Source of the DNA: an uncultured Haliea sp.
GTDB lineage: Bacteria > Pseudomonadota > Gammaproteobacteria > Pseudomonadales > Halieaceae
Direction: 5' to 3'
DNA: 64,000 bases
Assembly (NCBI GenBank): GCA_913061145.1
Contig: CAJXUQ010000001.1
Location: 124,001 to 188,000 of the forward strand
Part shown: positions 35,061 through 44,219 of the stretch, piece by piece
Numbering within the stretch: the stretch's first letter is position 1
How the letters are laid out: each line of letters starts with the position of its first letter
Notes under the pieces: generated by a model
The model's database searches: none
What the model was told of the DNA's origin: nothing
What the model saw: the letters and a program-made list of their open reading frames with translations, nothing else
Translations under genes and position numbers: made by a program

Positions 35061-36014
35061 CTAATGTCGCTGTCTGGCGTTCAAAGCCATCCGGATAAGG
35101 TACTTCGCGCGATTTTTGTCCCAGGGAGTAAAGCGAGGCAACTCGAAACGAGAGGTCGCAGGAGAAGACACGCCCCAATTCGTGGTTACCGCAGCCACGA
35201 AGCCTGCGTCACGCACCAGATTGGCATCTAGTTGCCGGTAATCCTGATCCCTGCGGCCATTGGGGTACGCAAAAAAATTGACCGGTTCGCCAAGTATAGC
35301 CTCAAGATCCACCTTGCATTGTGCGATTTCGCTCCGAGCCTCGTCCTCATCGAGCGACGCCAGTATCGCATGGGAAACCGTATGGCCACCAATTTCCACG
35401 CCTCTGCGCCTTAACTCTTTCAGGCCTTCATGTGTCAACATGAGTCCACTGCTGTCGACATTCGCCGCCTCCGTCAGATATCGTACAACCTCCGAGCGCT
35501 GCTCCAGCGGGAGATATTTGCTATCGCGGATTATTCCCGTGGCCGCATGGAGACGGCTCGGTTCATCTCCTATATCAAACTCGCCCAAGCCAACCGTACG
35601 CAGATCCAGTGGACCCGGCCTGATCACCCGGAGTGCCTCGACAATACTGTCGTTCCACATCTGCCCGCCCGAGAGAAAGCCCGAGCTGACAAATACCGTG
35701 GCGGCAAACCCAAAACGCTCCAGCACCGGTAGCGCGACAGTCAGGTTGTCGGCATAGCCGTCATCAAAAGTGATGCACACACTGCGGGGAGGCAGGCATC
35801 CCCGCTCCAAGTGCTCGAGCGCATCGCGAAGTGAGAGCACGTTGAAGTGATCCCGAAGTAAACCCATCTGCCACTCAAACTCTCTGATTGTAATTTCGCC
35901 CGGACGCATACTGTCGATCTCAGGCAGAACTCGATGGTATATCAGGATAGATAGTCCCTGCGCGCCACAAGCGCTCCACAAAGCTCGGTATGCAATGTCC
36001 CGAAGTGATTTCAT
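35061..36014 (-). CDS. NodB-type polysaccharide deacetylase
   Basis: This 317-residue CE4-like enzyme has motif 1 TFDDGYADN (CITFDDGYADN), motif 2 HTVSH (GGHTVSHAIL) and a late FAYPNGRRDQD strand. ILIYHRVLPE near the N-terminus is typical of EPS-locus deacetylases. The start MKSLRDIAYR at 36014 overlaps the TGA of the O-glycosylation ligase gene (ATGA); an open frame further upstream is inside that gene. It is the last gene of the long minus-strand EPS operon and probably deacetylates glycan during or after export. Confidence 0.88.
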   Translation of the reverse strand: MKSLRDIAYRALWSACGAQGLSILIYHRVLPEIDSMRPGEITIREFEWQMGLLRDHFNVLSLRDALEHLERGCLPPRSVCITFDDGYADNLTVALPVLERFGFAATVFVSSGFLSGGQMWNDSIVEALRVIRPGPLDLRTVGLGEFDIGDEPSRLHAATGIIRDSKYLPLEQRSEVVRYLTEAANVDSSGLMLTHEGLKELRRRGVEIGGHTVSHAILASLDEDEARSEIAQCKVDLEAILGEPVNFFAYPNGRRDQDYRQLDANLVRDAGFVAAVTTNWGVSSPATSRFELPRFTPWDKNRAKYLIRMALNARQRH

Positions 36015-37414
36015 GTGCGCTCTACATTTGCGGACGCTACAGAGCGTCCTCCCCGCCTCGGTGTAGGATTGGACGTACTGCCAGGCCAACCAGACGAACT
36101 TGCAGACGTCTCGGTGGACAAATTTTCATTGACGAGCAATTCATTCCGCCGAAGCGTCATCACAGCTATGATCCCCAAGACCGTATAAAGCAAGTCAAAA
36201 TAAGCCAGACTGACATTGGCACCCGTTATTCCGTATCCGACCAGGGATAGCGTAAGAAATCCTGCCAACTTGTTGTACCAAACGACTTGATGTGCCCTGC
36301 CTAACGCGACATTGCGCAGGTTGTTCAACAGCGCCAGCGCGAGCATCGACAAGAAGATAAACAAGCCCACAAAGCCATGATCGCCCAAAACCTGAAAATA
36401 GATATTGTGCGCGGCCTTGCTGCCGCTATCCTCTGGTATGGGTGGAGTTTCCAGGATTGAGAATTTTGGAGTGAAGGGCGCGTAGTAGTTCCATATCCGG
36501 CCGTCAAGAACTGCCTTGAAGCCACCGCCTGTCAACGGATGGTCCAGCGCGAGTAGAGTGGATATCTTCCAGGCCCACAGACGCCCTATGAAAGAGCTGT
36601 CTTCTTCCGCGGCGGTCGCAATTGTTGCCTGTCGTTCGCGCCACTCTTCAGGGGTACTCTGGTACAGCACCGGAAGGGCCAATAGCGCCACAATGGCTAG
36701 AGGAATCTTGTAACGTGACCGCAGCCAGAAAGCCACTGCCAGAATGGTCAGCCCGATGAACCCTCCGCGGGAACCGGTTCCCACAACACTCACCACATTG
36801 AGGAGGAGTATTCCCCAGAGTCCCAACCTCACCGTCTTGTGCTGCGTAACCTGAATTAGATAGACCACCAAGGGAATACACATATTGATAGCAACCGCGA
36901 AATCATTGCGGTCGGCTATGATGCCGGCGCGCCCCGAGATCATATGGCCGCCACCGGAGAGTATGAACTTCACCGCTTCCATTGCCGCATACGAGGAGAT
37001 CGCGAGTACGATCGCCCAGACCAATGTATCGATGTGCAAGCGTTTACGCACGGCGAGCGTGATAAAGAAAAACAGCATCAACACTTTGATGAACTGGTTC
37101 CAGTAGTCCCAGACCATGTCAGGATAGGTGTTCAAGTTGACACTGGTCGTAACCAGAGTCCAGAGGCCAAAAAGAAGGATCCAGACACCAAGGCCATTCA
37201 CTTTGATGTCCTTGTTACGGGTCGCAAAGATATACGAAAGTGCGGTGACCACCACGATAGTGAGATTCAATCGGAAATTCTGCGAAAATCCGAAGGCCCA
37301 GTAGGACGGCGCCATCAGGGCTATCCAGATCCAGGCGGCGACACCGAGGTACGGGCGCTTGAACGAGTAGACAATCGCAATAAAAAGGAATAAAACCAGC
37401 AACAGGTCGCGCAT
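36011..37414 (-). CDS. O-glycosylation ligase, exosortase A system-associated (Wzy/WaaL-like)
   Basis: This 467-residue membrane protein has about 11-12 helices in the O-antigen ligase/polymerase layout, with a large periplasmic loop containing RERQATIATAAEEDSSFIGRLWAWK and later SKAAHNIYFQVLGDHGFVG, the family signature with a likely catalytic His. It fits the exosortase-A-associated putative O-glycosylation ligase family (TIGR03097), proposed to attach glycan to PEP-CTERM proteins or polymerise the EPS. The ATG at 37414 has AGGGA about 5 bases upstream. The C-terminal 40 residues are Ser/Thr/Pro-rich and soluble. It overlaps the downstream deacetylase. Confidence 0.88.
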   Translation of the reverse strand: MRDLLLVLFLFIAIVYSFKRPYLGVAAWIWIALMAPSYWAFGFSQNFRLNLTIVVVTALSYIFATRNKDIKVNGLGVWILLFGLWTLVTTSVNLNTYPDMVWDYWNQFIKVLMLFFFITLAVRKRLHIDTLVWAIVLAISSYAAMEAVKFILSGGGHMISGRAGIIADRNDFAVAINMCIPLVVYLIQVTQHKTVRLGLWGILLLNVVSVVGTGSRGGFIGLTILAVAFWLRSRYKIPLAIVALLALPVLYQSTPEEWRERQATIATAAEEDSSFIGRLWAWKISTLLALDHPLTGGGFKAVLDGRIWNYYAPFTPKFSILETPPIPEDSGSKAAHNIYFQVLGDHGFVGLFIFLSMLALALLNNLRNVALGRAHQVVWYNKLAGFLTLSLVGYGITGANVSLAYFDLLYTVLGIIAVMTLRRNELLVNENLSTETSASSSGWPGSTSNPTPRRGGRSVASANVERT

Positions 37415-37493
37415 CAGTCCCTGTCCTGCCTGTCGGCCCACCAAAACAGGTAGCACACACAACAAATAACCAACAACAAATACAAGCTATCGA

Positions 37494-38846
37494 TCATACC
37501 GCGGAGACTCTACTCACGACATACCGGAATTTTCCGGAAGATTCACGCTTGAGAGCGCTCACCTCACTCACTTCGATCACTACCTCCTGCCCCAAACGCG
37601 CCTGCAAGCCCTGTCGAATTTCTTCTATCATGCCCGCCGTCAAAAACTCTCTGGGAACCACTTCCACCCGCGTCAACGCCACTGACTCCTGCACAATCCT
37701 GAAATTCGCCACTCCCGCCATGTCACGCAGTACATAGATGAGAGCGAGACCATGGAGAATGGTGCCATCCGACGCAGTCACAAAATCCGTGGTGCGCCCT
37801 TCCACGCTGGCAAGCACCGGCAGGCCGCGGCCACAGGCGCAAGGGCGCTCACTCAAAGTACCAATATCGCCGGTGCGGTAGCGCACGAAGGGAAACTCGC
37901 TGGTGAACAGGTGTGTAACAACGATTTCGCCGCTTTCACCAGGAGGCAGGATATTGCCTGCCGCATCGACAATTTCCAGAACCATATCCTCGGCGGTAAT
38001 GTGCAGGCTGCCCTCCGGGCAGGCATGGGCAATAAAACCCGCATCGCGGCCACCGTAGCCATTCGCTACCGGACAGCCAAAAGTCCGCTCAATCGCTTCC
38101 CGCTGATGATCATACAACCGTTCGGAGGTGACAAACGCCACCCGGATGCCTAGCCCATCCAGGGCAATGCCCTGCTCCCCGGCAAACTGTGCAATAAGCG
38201 CCAGGGACGAGGGGTAGCCAAATAACATTTTTGGCCGGAGCTGGCGGATCCGCTGCACAAATTTCCGCAGGTTGGCCTGCGACATCTCGAAGGCCGACAG
38301 CAGCTCTGTGCGAAACAGCATGTCCCGCAAAAGGCGCACCCGGTCTTGGGAACCCAGCTCGATGGGAGACCCCCAGACCACGATCTCGCGATCGCCTATG
38401 TCCACGCCCCACCAGCGTGTGGCACGGCGCTTGGCCGCCACATCGTGGCTGACACGTTCGTTGCCCAAGTAAAAGATCAGCGGCTCGCCACTGGAGCCGC
38501 CGGTGTTGAAGCGCTTGAGACCACGTGCATCCCGGGCCTTAAGTCGTTCCGTGTGGGCGCGGATGGTGGCCTTGTCCAGAAGAGGCAGGCGCTGAAGATC
38601 GGCCACCGAACGCACCATCTCGGGATTAAAGTCCAGCTCGGCAAATAGCGCACCATAGTACGGAACCGTACGGCCGATCTTCACCAGGAAGCGACGCAGA
38701 TTAACCAGCTGTAGCTGCGCCATCTCGTCGGGCGCTAGCCACTGGGACTGTTCCATCGCCCTGTGCACGGCGACGGTATCGTGGCCTTTGAGCTTTTCGT
38801 GCAGGGGAAACAACAATCCTGCAACAGCCTTCTGGTAAAGGCTCAT
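37494..38846 (-). CDS. CapK/PaaK-like adenylate-forming enzyme
   Basis: This 450-residue protein has FNTGGSSGEPLIFYLG (nucleotide loop), a GYGGRDAGFIAHAC segment and the FVRYRTGDIG motif of phenylacetate-CoA-ligase-like proteins. The Cys cluster CACGRG after the motif is typical of the family and may bind metal. CapK-type genes in EPS loci are thought to activate a carboxylic acid for transfer to a sugar or carrier. It is a distant paralogue of the enzyme at 9.6 kb. The ATG at 38846 overlaps the upstream glycosyltransferase stop (ATGA). Confidence 0.85.
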   Translation of the reverse strand: MSLYQKAVAGLLFPLHEKLKGHDTVAVHRAMEQSQWLAPDEMAQLQLVNLRRFLVKIGRTVPYYGALFAELDFNPEMVRSVADLQRLPLLDKATIRAHTERLKARDARGLKRFNTGGSSGEPLIFYLGNERVSHDVAAKRRATRWWGVDIGDREIVVWGSPIELGSQDRVRLLRDMLFRTELLSAFEMSQANLRKFVQRIRQLRPKMLFGYPSSLALIAQFAGEQGIALDGLGIRVAFVTSERLYDHQREAIERTFGCPVANGYGGRDAGFIAHACPEGSLHITAEDMVLEIVDAAGNILPPGESGEIVVTHLFTSEFPFVRYRTGDIGTLSERPCACGRGLPVLASVEGRTTDFVTASDGTILHGLALIYVLRDMAGVANFRIVQESVALTRVEVVPREFLTAGMIEEIRQGLQARLGQEVVIEVSEVSALKRESSGKFRYVVSRVSAV

Positions 38847-39946
38847 GCAGCGGCTCCCTGCTGCCGGTCCGCCACCGCCGCATAGGCACTCAGCCACTGC
38901 TGGCGCACCGCTGGCCAGCTATACTGCGTAACGTCCTCCAGGCCATTGGCACGCAGTTTCTGCTGCAATTGCGCGTCTCCGCGGAGCCGCAGAATCGCGT
39001 CCGCCATGGCGACCGGATCATTGGCCGGCACCAGTAGAGCGGTGTGTTCGTGTCGCACAATGAAAGGCACACCGCCGACATCGGTAGAGATCACAGGGAC
39101 ACCGCAGGCCAGTGCCTCAATCACCGAATTTGGCATATTGTCCACAGTGGTCGGGTTAAGCATAGCGTCAGCCTGAGCGTAAAGCCCAATAATACCGCTC
39201 CTGTCCAGGCGGCCCTCGAACTGTACGGCGGTAGCGATACCGAGCTGACTGGCGAGGGATTTCAGCTCCGTTTCCTGGGGCCCGCTGCCGGCGATGCGTA
39301 GCTGCGTATCCGGTGCTTCGTGCAATACTGATGCAAAAGCTCGCAAGGCGGTTTCTATGCCGTAGATTGGTTCCAGATTGCGAGTGATCACGAGAGTGAA
39401 GGCGCCAGCATTGTCTGCTGATTTCGGCCGGGGCCGAAACAGGCTTAGATCAACGATATTGGGAATCACCCGAGTCTGATGCCCGTAGCCCGCAAATACC
39501 GCTCGCAGGAAGCCCGAGGGCACCGCAATCAGGGCGGCCTTTTTCAGAGAGGGATCAACCCAGCGCCAGGACTGCCGGAAATACTCGCTGGCCTCGCCTC
39601 CCCGGTAATTAACGATCACTGGACAGCGGCGCCGTGCAGCCAACCACAGCACTGGCGCCGCAAACAGCTGCCAGGACCAGCCGGAATTGGCCATCAGGTG
39701 AATGACATCCACCCTGCCCGCAAGCCGCCACACGGCCAGCAGGTAGGGTAGCAGGCGGAATACCGCTCGCACGCCGGGCAGATGCTCGACAAAAGCCGGC
39801 CGATAGGGTGCATTGGTCGCTACCCTACTAACCCGCAAACCCTCTCCCTGCAACAACCGACCCAGTTGCTCAGTCTGCATGGCCATGCCACCATTCGGAG
39901 GTGGAATTGGGCCCACCAACCCAAGGTGCAAAGAAGCTCCCGTCAT
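38843..39946 (-). CDS. Glycosyltransferase family 4
   Basis: This 367-residue GT-B enzyme has VGPIPPPNGGMAMQTEQL, the donor-site EPIYGIETALRAFA loop, GSGPQETELKSLA and the C-terminal NMPNSVIEALACGVPVISTDVGGVPF (EX7E-like) signature. It retains a nucleotide-sugar donor domain and should extend the lipid-linked repeat unit on the cytoplasmic face. It overlaps the neighbours on both sides by 4 bases (ATGA), so it is translated with the CapK-like enzyme and the Daro_2409-type glycosyltransferase. Sugar specificity is unknown. Confidence 0.9.
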   Translation of the reverse strand: MTGASLHLGLVGPIPPPNGGMAMQTEQLGRLLQGEGLRVSRVATNAPYRPAFVEHLPGVRAVFRLLPYLLAVWRLAGRVDVIHLMANSGWSWQLFAAPVLWLAARRRCPVIVNYRGGEASEYFRQSWRWVDPSLKKAALIAVPSGFLRAVFAGYGHQTRVIPNIVDLSLFRPRPKSADNAGAFTLVITRNLEPIYGIETALRAFASVLHEAPDTQLRIAGSGPQETELKSLASQLGIATAVQFEGRLDRSGIIGLYAQADAMLNPTTVDNMPNSVIEALACGVPVISTDVGGVPFIVRHEHTALLVPANDPVAMADAILRLRGDAQLQQKLRANGLEDVTQYSWPAVRQQWLSAYAAVADRQQGAAA

Positions 39947-41142
39947 ACCAGACCGCCATAAACCTGCTGATAGCGCCCCACACTGGCCGCCCAGGTGCGC
40001 TCCTGCTCCACAAACGCGCGCCCACGGTCGCGCATCGACCGCCAGTCATCCCGACGGGCCAGCAGGTCATTCACCGCCGCCGCCAGTGCGTCCGCGTCAC
40101 CCGCGGTAAACAGCATGCCGGTATCGCCGTGGCGCACCAGTTCCCTATGGCCTCCCACATCCGATGCCACTACCAGCCGCCCCTGGGCCATGGCCTCCAG
40201 CGGCTTCAATGGCGTCACCAGATCCGTCAGACGCATGGGCAGGCGTGGGTAGGCGAAGACATCCACCAGATTGTAGTAGTCCTGAACCCGTTCGTGGGGC
40301 ACCCGGCCGGTAAGGATGACCGCTTCTTGCAAATCGAGTTTCGCAATGGTCGCCCTGATCTCCGCTTCCTGCGGTCCGCCACCTACCAGCAGCAGGCGCA
40401 ACTCAGGATGCTGGCACTGCAACGCCGGCAGGGCCTGCAACAACAGGGGTATCCCCTCGTAGGCATAGAAGGAGCCAATAAAGCCCAACACCGTCTTTCC
40501 CGTCAGGCCGAGTTGCTCTTGCAGTTCGGACACGGCGGGGGCACCAAAGGTAAAGCTGTCGGTATCGACCGCGTTCGGTATGACCGTAATCTTGGCGGCA
40601 TCTATGCCCCGCCCGGCGATTTCAGCTCGCAAACCCTCACAGATGGTAGTGACGGCATCGGCGCGCCGAAAAACGCGCGTTTCAAGCGCTCGTGTGACGC
40701 GATATCGCGGCCCCCACTCCCGACTGGTGCCATGATCCACCGCGGCATCTTCCCAAAAGGCACGACACTCATAGACGACCGGCAATCCAAGCTCACGAGC
40801 AGCGCGCAGCGCCGCCAGGCCATTCAACGCTGGCGAGTGCGCGTGTAGGATGTCCGGCTTCTCAATCGCTGCCACCTCCACAATGCGCTGCGCCAGCGTT
40901 GTCACCACCTCCCACTGGTCAAGCACGGGCAAGCGGGACAGCGGGTTGTTACCGGGGCTTGTGCGGTAGAAGTGCAGGCCATCGACGGTTTCTTCCGCAA
41001 CCTCACTCACACCCTGCTTGAGCCCGGTGACGTGGGCTGTGTGCCAGCCCAAGGCGCGCTGGCCCCGCAGAATATTGCGCGTGCGGAACGTGTAACCACT
41101 GTGCAGCGGTATGGAATGATCGAGGATATGCAGAATACGCAT
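39943..41142 (-). CDS. Exosortase A-associated glycosyltransferase (Daro_2409/TIGR04063-like)
   Basis: This 399-residue GT4 enzyme opens with RILHILDHSIPLHSGYTFRTRNIL, which is diagnostic of the exosortase-A-associated family. It also has HAHSPALNGLAAL, IPNAVDTDSF, GSFYAYEGIPLLLQALP and the LTDLVTPLKPLEAMAQGRLVVASDVGGHREL donor block. The start is ATG at 41142, with GGAGG about 4 bases before it. A GTG at 41157 that overlaps the amidotransferase stop would add five residues. It is part of the conserved core of XrtA EPS clusters and builds the EPS repeat. Confidence 0.9.
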   Translation of the reverse strand: MRILHILDHSIPLHSGYTFRTRNILRGQRALGWHTAHVTGLKQGVSEVAEETVDGLHFYRTSPGNNPLSRLPVLDQWEVVTTLAQRIVEVAAIEKPDILHAHSPALNGLAALRAARELGLPVVYECRAFWEDAAVDHGTSREWGPRYRVTRALETRVFRRADAVTTICEGLRAEIAGRGIDAAKITVIPNAVDTDSFTFGAPAVSELQEQLGLTGKTVLGFIGSFYAYEGIPLLLQALPALQCQHPELRLLLVGGGPQEAEIRATIAKLDLQEAVILTGRVPHERVQDYYNLVDVFAYPRLPMRLTDLVTPLKPLEAMAQGRLVVASDVGGHRELVRHGDTGMLFTAGDADALAAAVNDLLARRDDWRSMRDRGRAFVEQERTWAASVGRYQQVYGGLV

Positions 41143-41153
41143 CGGGCCTCCGC

Positions 41154-43061
41154 TCACGCTGCTACCACAAACTGGTCATCACGCACCGTGGCCTGGAACA
41201 TCAACAAGGTCCACAGCGGAGCACTGTGATCGCGTCGTCCGGACTGGTGCTCATCAACCAGCCGCGCCAGATACTCCTGATTGAACAGCCCGGTCGCCGC
41301 GAGGCCGCCGGACTCCAGCAGATCCTTCCGCACACGCGCTTTGAGCGGACCGCGGAACCACTTGGCCAGTGGCACACCGAAGCCCATCTTGTCGCGGTAC
41401 AGCACATCCTGCGGCAGGCGGGATTCGAGTGACTTCTTCAGGAGGTACTTTCCTTCCTGGCCGCGCAGCTTCCACTCGGGGGGCAAACCGGAAACCCATT
41501 CGGTGAGCGGATGATCCAGCAGGGGCACACGCACTTCCAGCGCATGGGCCATGCTGGCGCGGTCCACCTTCGTCAGGATGTCGCCCACCAGGTAGGTTTT
41601 CATGTCCAGATACTGAATCATCGACAGCGGATCATCGGTGGGACTGTTAGCCGCATGTTCATCAAATACGCTGTGTACCGAGTAGCCCTGCAATTCGCGC
41701 TTGAAGTTGTCGCTGAACAGCGCAGCACGCTGCTCTTCGCTGCAGATCGACACCGAATGCAGGTAGGCCTGCACCGAGTTTCGCGCCAGCGCCTGGAAGG
41801 TTGTTTTTGCGCGGAATACCCGGGGCGCCCAATCCGCCTTGGGATACAACCGGCCAAGGGCGCCAAAGACGGGTCTGCGCAAGCCCAATGGCAGCGCCTG
41901 CCGCAAGCGCTCTTCGTGCATATGCCAGCGATAGCGCCGGTACCCCGCAAAATGCTCATCACCGCCATCACCGGAAAGCGCCACCGTCACCCGTTTTTTG
42001 GCCAGCTGACACACACGGTAGGTCGGAATCGCCGAACTGTCCGCGTAGGGCTCGTCATAGAGCGCGGCAAGCTCATCAAGAAGATCAAAGTCCTCGCTAC
42101 TGACGATTTCCTGAAAATGGTTGGTGTGATAACGCTCTGCGACGCGCGCGGCATACTCGGTTTCATTGAACTGCTTGACATCAAACCCGATAGCGCAGGT
42201 GTTTACGGGGTCGCTCTGCAGTTCCGCCATCATCGCCACAACCGCGCTGGAATCCACCCCGCCCGAAAGGAAGGCACCCAGCGGCACTTCGGCCACCATG
42301 CGCACCTGCACCGCCTCGCGCAGCCTGGCGATCAATTCGGCCTGCAGATCGGCCTCGCTCGCCACCGCTACCGGCTTGAACGGAATATCCCAGAACTGTT
42401 TCTGTGCGGGCACGGGTTCGCCATGGCGGAACAACATCGTGTGGCCGGGACGCAACTTGAATACATCGCGATAGATGGTTTTCGGCTCCGGCACATAACC
42501 CAGTGCGAAATAATCCTCGACAGCCTGTGGCTGCAGCGCGCGGGGCAGCCCGGGGTGCGCCTTGATCACCTTGAGCTCGGAACCGAATATCAGCTGGCCA
42601 TCTGCCAGTACGCTGTAAAAGAAGGGCTTGATGCCGAACCGGTCCCTGGCGAGAAACAGGCTGCGGGCATTCGAATCGTACACGGCAAAGGCGAACATAC
42701 CGCGGAAACGCTCTACACAGCGCTCACCCCAGGCTTGCCAGGCATAGAGAATGACCTCGGTGTCACAGTGCGTGCGAAAGTGGAAACCGAGCGCTTCCAA
42801 CTCACTGGCAAGCGCTTTGAAGTTGTAGATTTCCCCGTTATAGACAACACAGAGTGTGTTATCCGCACTGAACATGGGCTGCTGCCCACTGGCCAGATCA
42901 ATAATGGACAGCCTGCGGTGAGCGAGGCCGACCCCAGGCGCCAGGAAAACACCGCCCTCATCAGGGCCGCGATGAAACTGGGTCTGATTCATGGCTTCGA
43001 GCAAAGCACGATCCGGCTCGCGCTGCTGGGTCAGATCAAAAATACCGGCAATGCCACACAT
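41154..43061 (-). CDS. Exosortase A system-associated amidotransferase 1 (asparagine synthase-like)
   Basis: This 635-residue protein starts MCGIAGIFDL, so the glutaminase Cys2 is present. It continues with the class II amidotransferase domain (FHRGPDEGG, VYNGEIYNF, ARDRFGIKPF) and a synthetase domain with SGGVDSS, DEPYADSSAIP and LSGDGGDEHFAGYRRY. It matches the XrtA/PEP-CTERM amidotransferase family (TIGR03108) and should convert a sugar carboxylate, such as that of a uronic acid, to an amide. An upstream in-frame extension is ignored because MCGI must be N-terminal; AGGA lies 8 bases before it. Unlike the paralogue at 17.6 kb, it can use glutamine. Confidence 0.93.
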   Translation of the reverse strand: MCGIAGIFDLTQQREPDRALLEAMNQTQFHRGPDEGGVFLAPGVGLAHRRLSIIDLASGQQPMFSADNTLCVVYNGEIYNFKALASELEALGFHFRTHCDTEVILYAWQAWGERCVERFRGMFAFAVYDSNARSLFLARDRFGIKPFFYSVLADGQLIFGSELKVIKAHPGLPRALQPQAVEDYFALGYVPEPKTIYRDVFKLRPGHTMLFRHGEPVPAQKQFWDIPFKPVAVASEADLQAELIARLREAVQVRMVAEVPLGAFLSGGVDSSAVVAMMAELQSDPVNTCAIGFDVKQFNETEYAARVAERYHTNHFQEIVSSEDFDLLDELAALYDEPYADSSAIPTYRVCQLAKKRVTVALSGDGGDEHFAGYRRYRWHMHEERLRQALPLGLRRPVFGALGRLYPKADWAPRVFRAKTTFQALARNSVQAYLHSVSICSEEQRAALFSDNFKRELQGYSVHSVFDEHAANSPTDDPLSMIQYLDMKTYLVGDILTKVDRASMAHALEVRVPLLDHPLTEWVSGLPPEWKLRGQEGKYLLKKSLESRLPQDVLYRDKMGFGVPLAKWFRGPLKARVRKDLLESGGLAATGLFNQEYLARLVDEHQSGRRDHSAPLWTLLMFQATVRDDQFVVAA

Positions 43062-43104
43062 AGTCAGGTCCTGAATACTGGGAAAAATCGGCTTGATCGG
43101 CAAT

Positions 43105-44145
43105 TCATTTAGCCGAAACCTCCCGAGGTGAATCGTCCGTTGAGCGACCAGCGGTACGAACAAGATCACGGACCCTGTCAATTGGCGATTGCAGTGCTAC
43201 AACCACGACCTGTGAGACCGCCAATGTTACTATCACAGCTATTAAAAATGGCACTGGTGACGAAAGATCGGCAGAGAAACCAATAAGCTGAAAGAAAGCA
43301 ATACAAAGAAAACCAACCTGAAAATGCATCAAGTAGATGGGATAGCTTAAATCCCCAACCCACTTGTCGATCACCTTCGCTGAACCCTGTAAATCCACAA
43401 ACGAAAGGGCCAGCACAAGAAAAGAGCAGATAACGAAACTGAGGTAAAATCCGATATTCTTCCAAACCAAGAAATTTACAAAAAAGGAGTTCAGGATAAA
43501 GCATAGCGAAAGTGTGGCTAGTATTGATACCTGATTCCTGATTACAAATGCTCGAAAGCGATGGCGTTGAAAGAATATTAATGCTCCCGTGGAAAAAGGC
43601 AGGCTGGCAGCGGCAAAAGAAAAATATGTGTCTGACCACGGGAAAAATGGCGAGCTTGCAGTTACATGATAGAGGACACTGCAGAAGAACCAGACAATAA
43701 CGAGATTCATACTTCTCGACAACCCAAATCCTATAAGAGCGTAGAAGAACAACTCTACTGTCAAAGCCCATGCCGGCGGAGAGAGACGGGCAGAGCTCAG
43801 ATCTGGGAACAAAATAAACGCATTCTTGACTATTTCGTTGAATGTACTCGGGTAACGCATTGCACTATGAAAATCAGTAATCGTGCTCACTCCGAAAAGA
43901 AACATCAGACCAAGAGTAAACAAACATGCGACCCAATAAACGGGGTAGATCCTGAGACCACGATTAACTGCATACCGAAAAATACCCTGAGACGAAAAAC
44001 CGTAGTTATGATGCATTATTGCTGTCATCAGGTAACCGCTAAGAATATAAAAGCCAAAGACAGCATATTTGCCTACTACAGGAACCTCTCCCAGATGCTG
44101 GAGCACTACCAAAAGAGCAAGAACTGTTCTATATATTCCGAACAC
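43105..44145 (-). CDS. Acyltransferase family 3 membrane protein (OafA-like)
   Basis: This 346-residue integral membrane protein has about 10 helices and typical blocks of acyltransferase 3 proteins: LLVVLQHLGEVP with the conserved His, FYILSGYLM, NRGLRIYPVYWVA and a late LSYPIYLMHF. It would O-acetylate or otherwise acylate the glycan. The GTG start has GAGG about 9 bases upstream. Its base composition is clearly more AT-rich than the genes either side, and 74 bases separate it from the preceding glycosyltransferase, so it looks like a later insertion into the EPS operon. Confidence 0.9.
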   Translation of the reverse strand: MFGIYRTVLALLVVLQHLGEVPVVGKYAVFGFYILSGYLMTAIMHHNYGFSSQGIFRYAVNRGLRIYPVYWVACLFTLGLMFLFGVSTITDFHSAMRYPSTFNEIVKNAFILFPDLSSARLSPPAWALTVELFFYALIGFGLSRSMNLVIVWFFCSVLYHVTASSPFFPWSDTYFSFAAASLPFSTGALIFFQRHRFRAFVIRNQVSILATLSLCFILNSFFVNFLVWKNIGFYLSFVICSFLVLALSFVDLQGSAKVIDKWVGDLSYPIYLMHFQVGFLCIAFFQLIGFSADLSSPVPFLIAVIVTLAVSQVVVVALQSPIDRVRDLVRTAGRSTDDSPREVSAK

Positions 44146-44219
44146 CTGATTACGCCTCGAGACTGATCATCGAATGCAAACTAAATACACGGTAAAGGCA
44201 AATTAGAAATGCATGCATT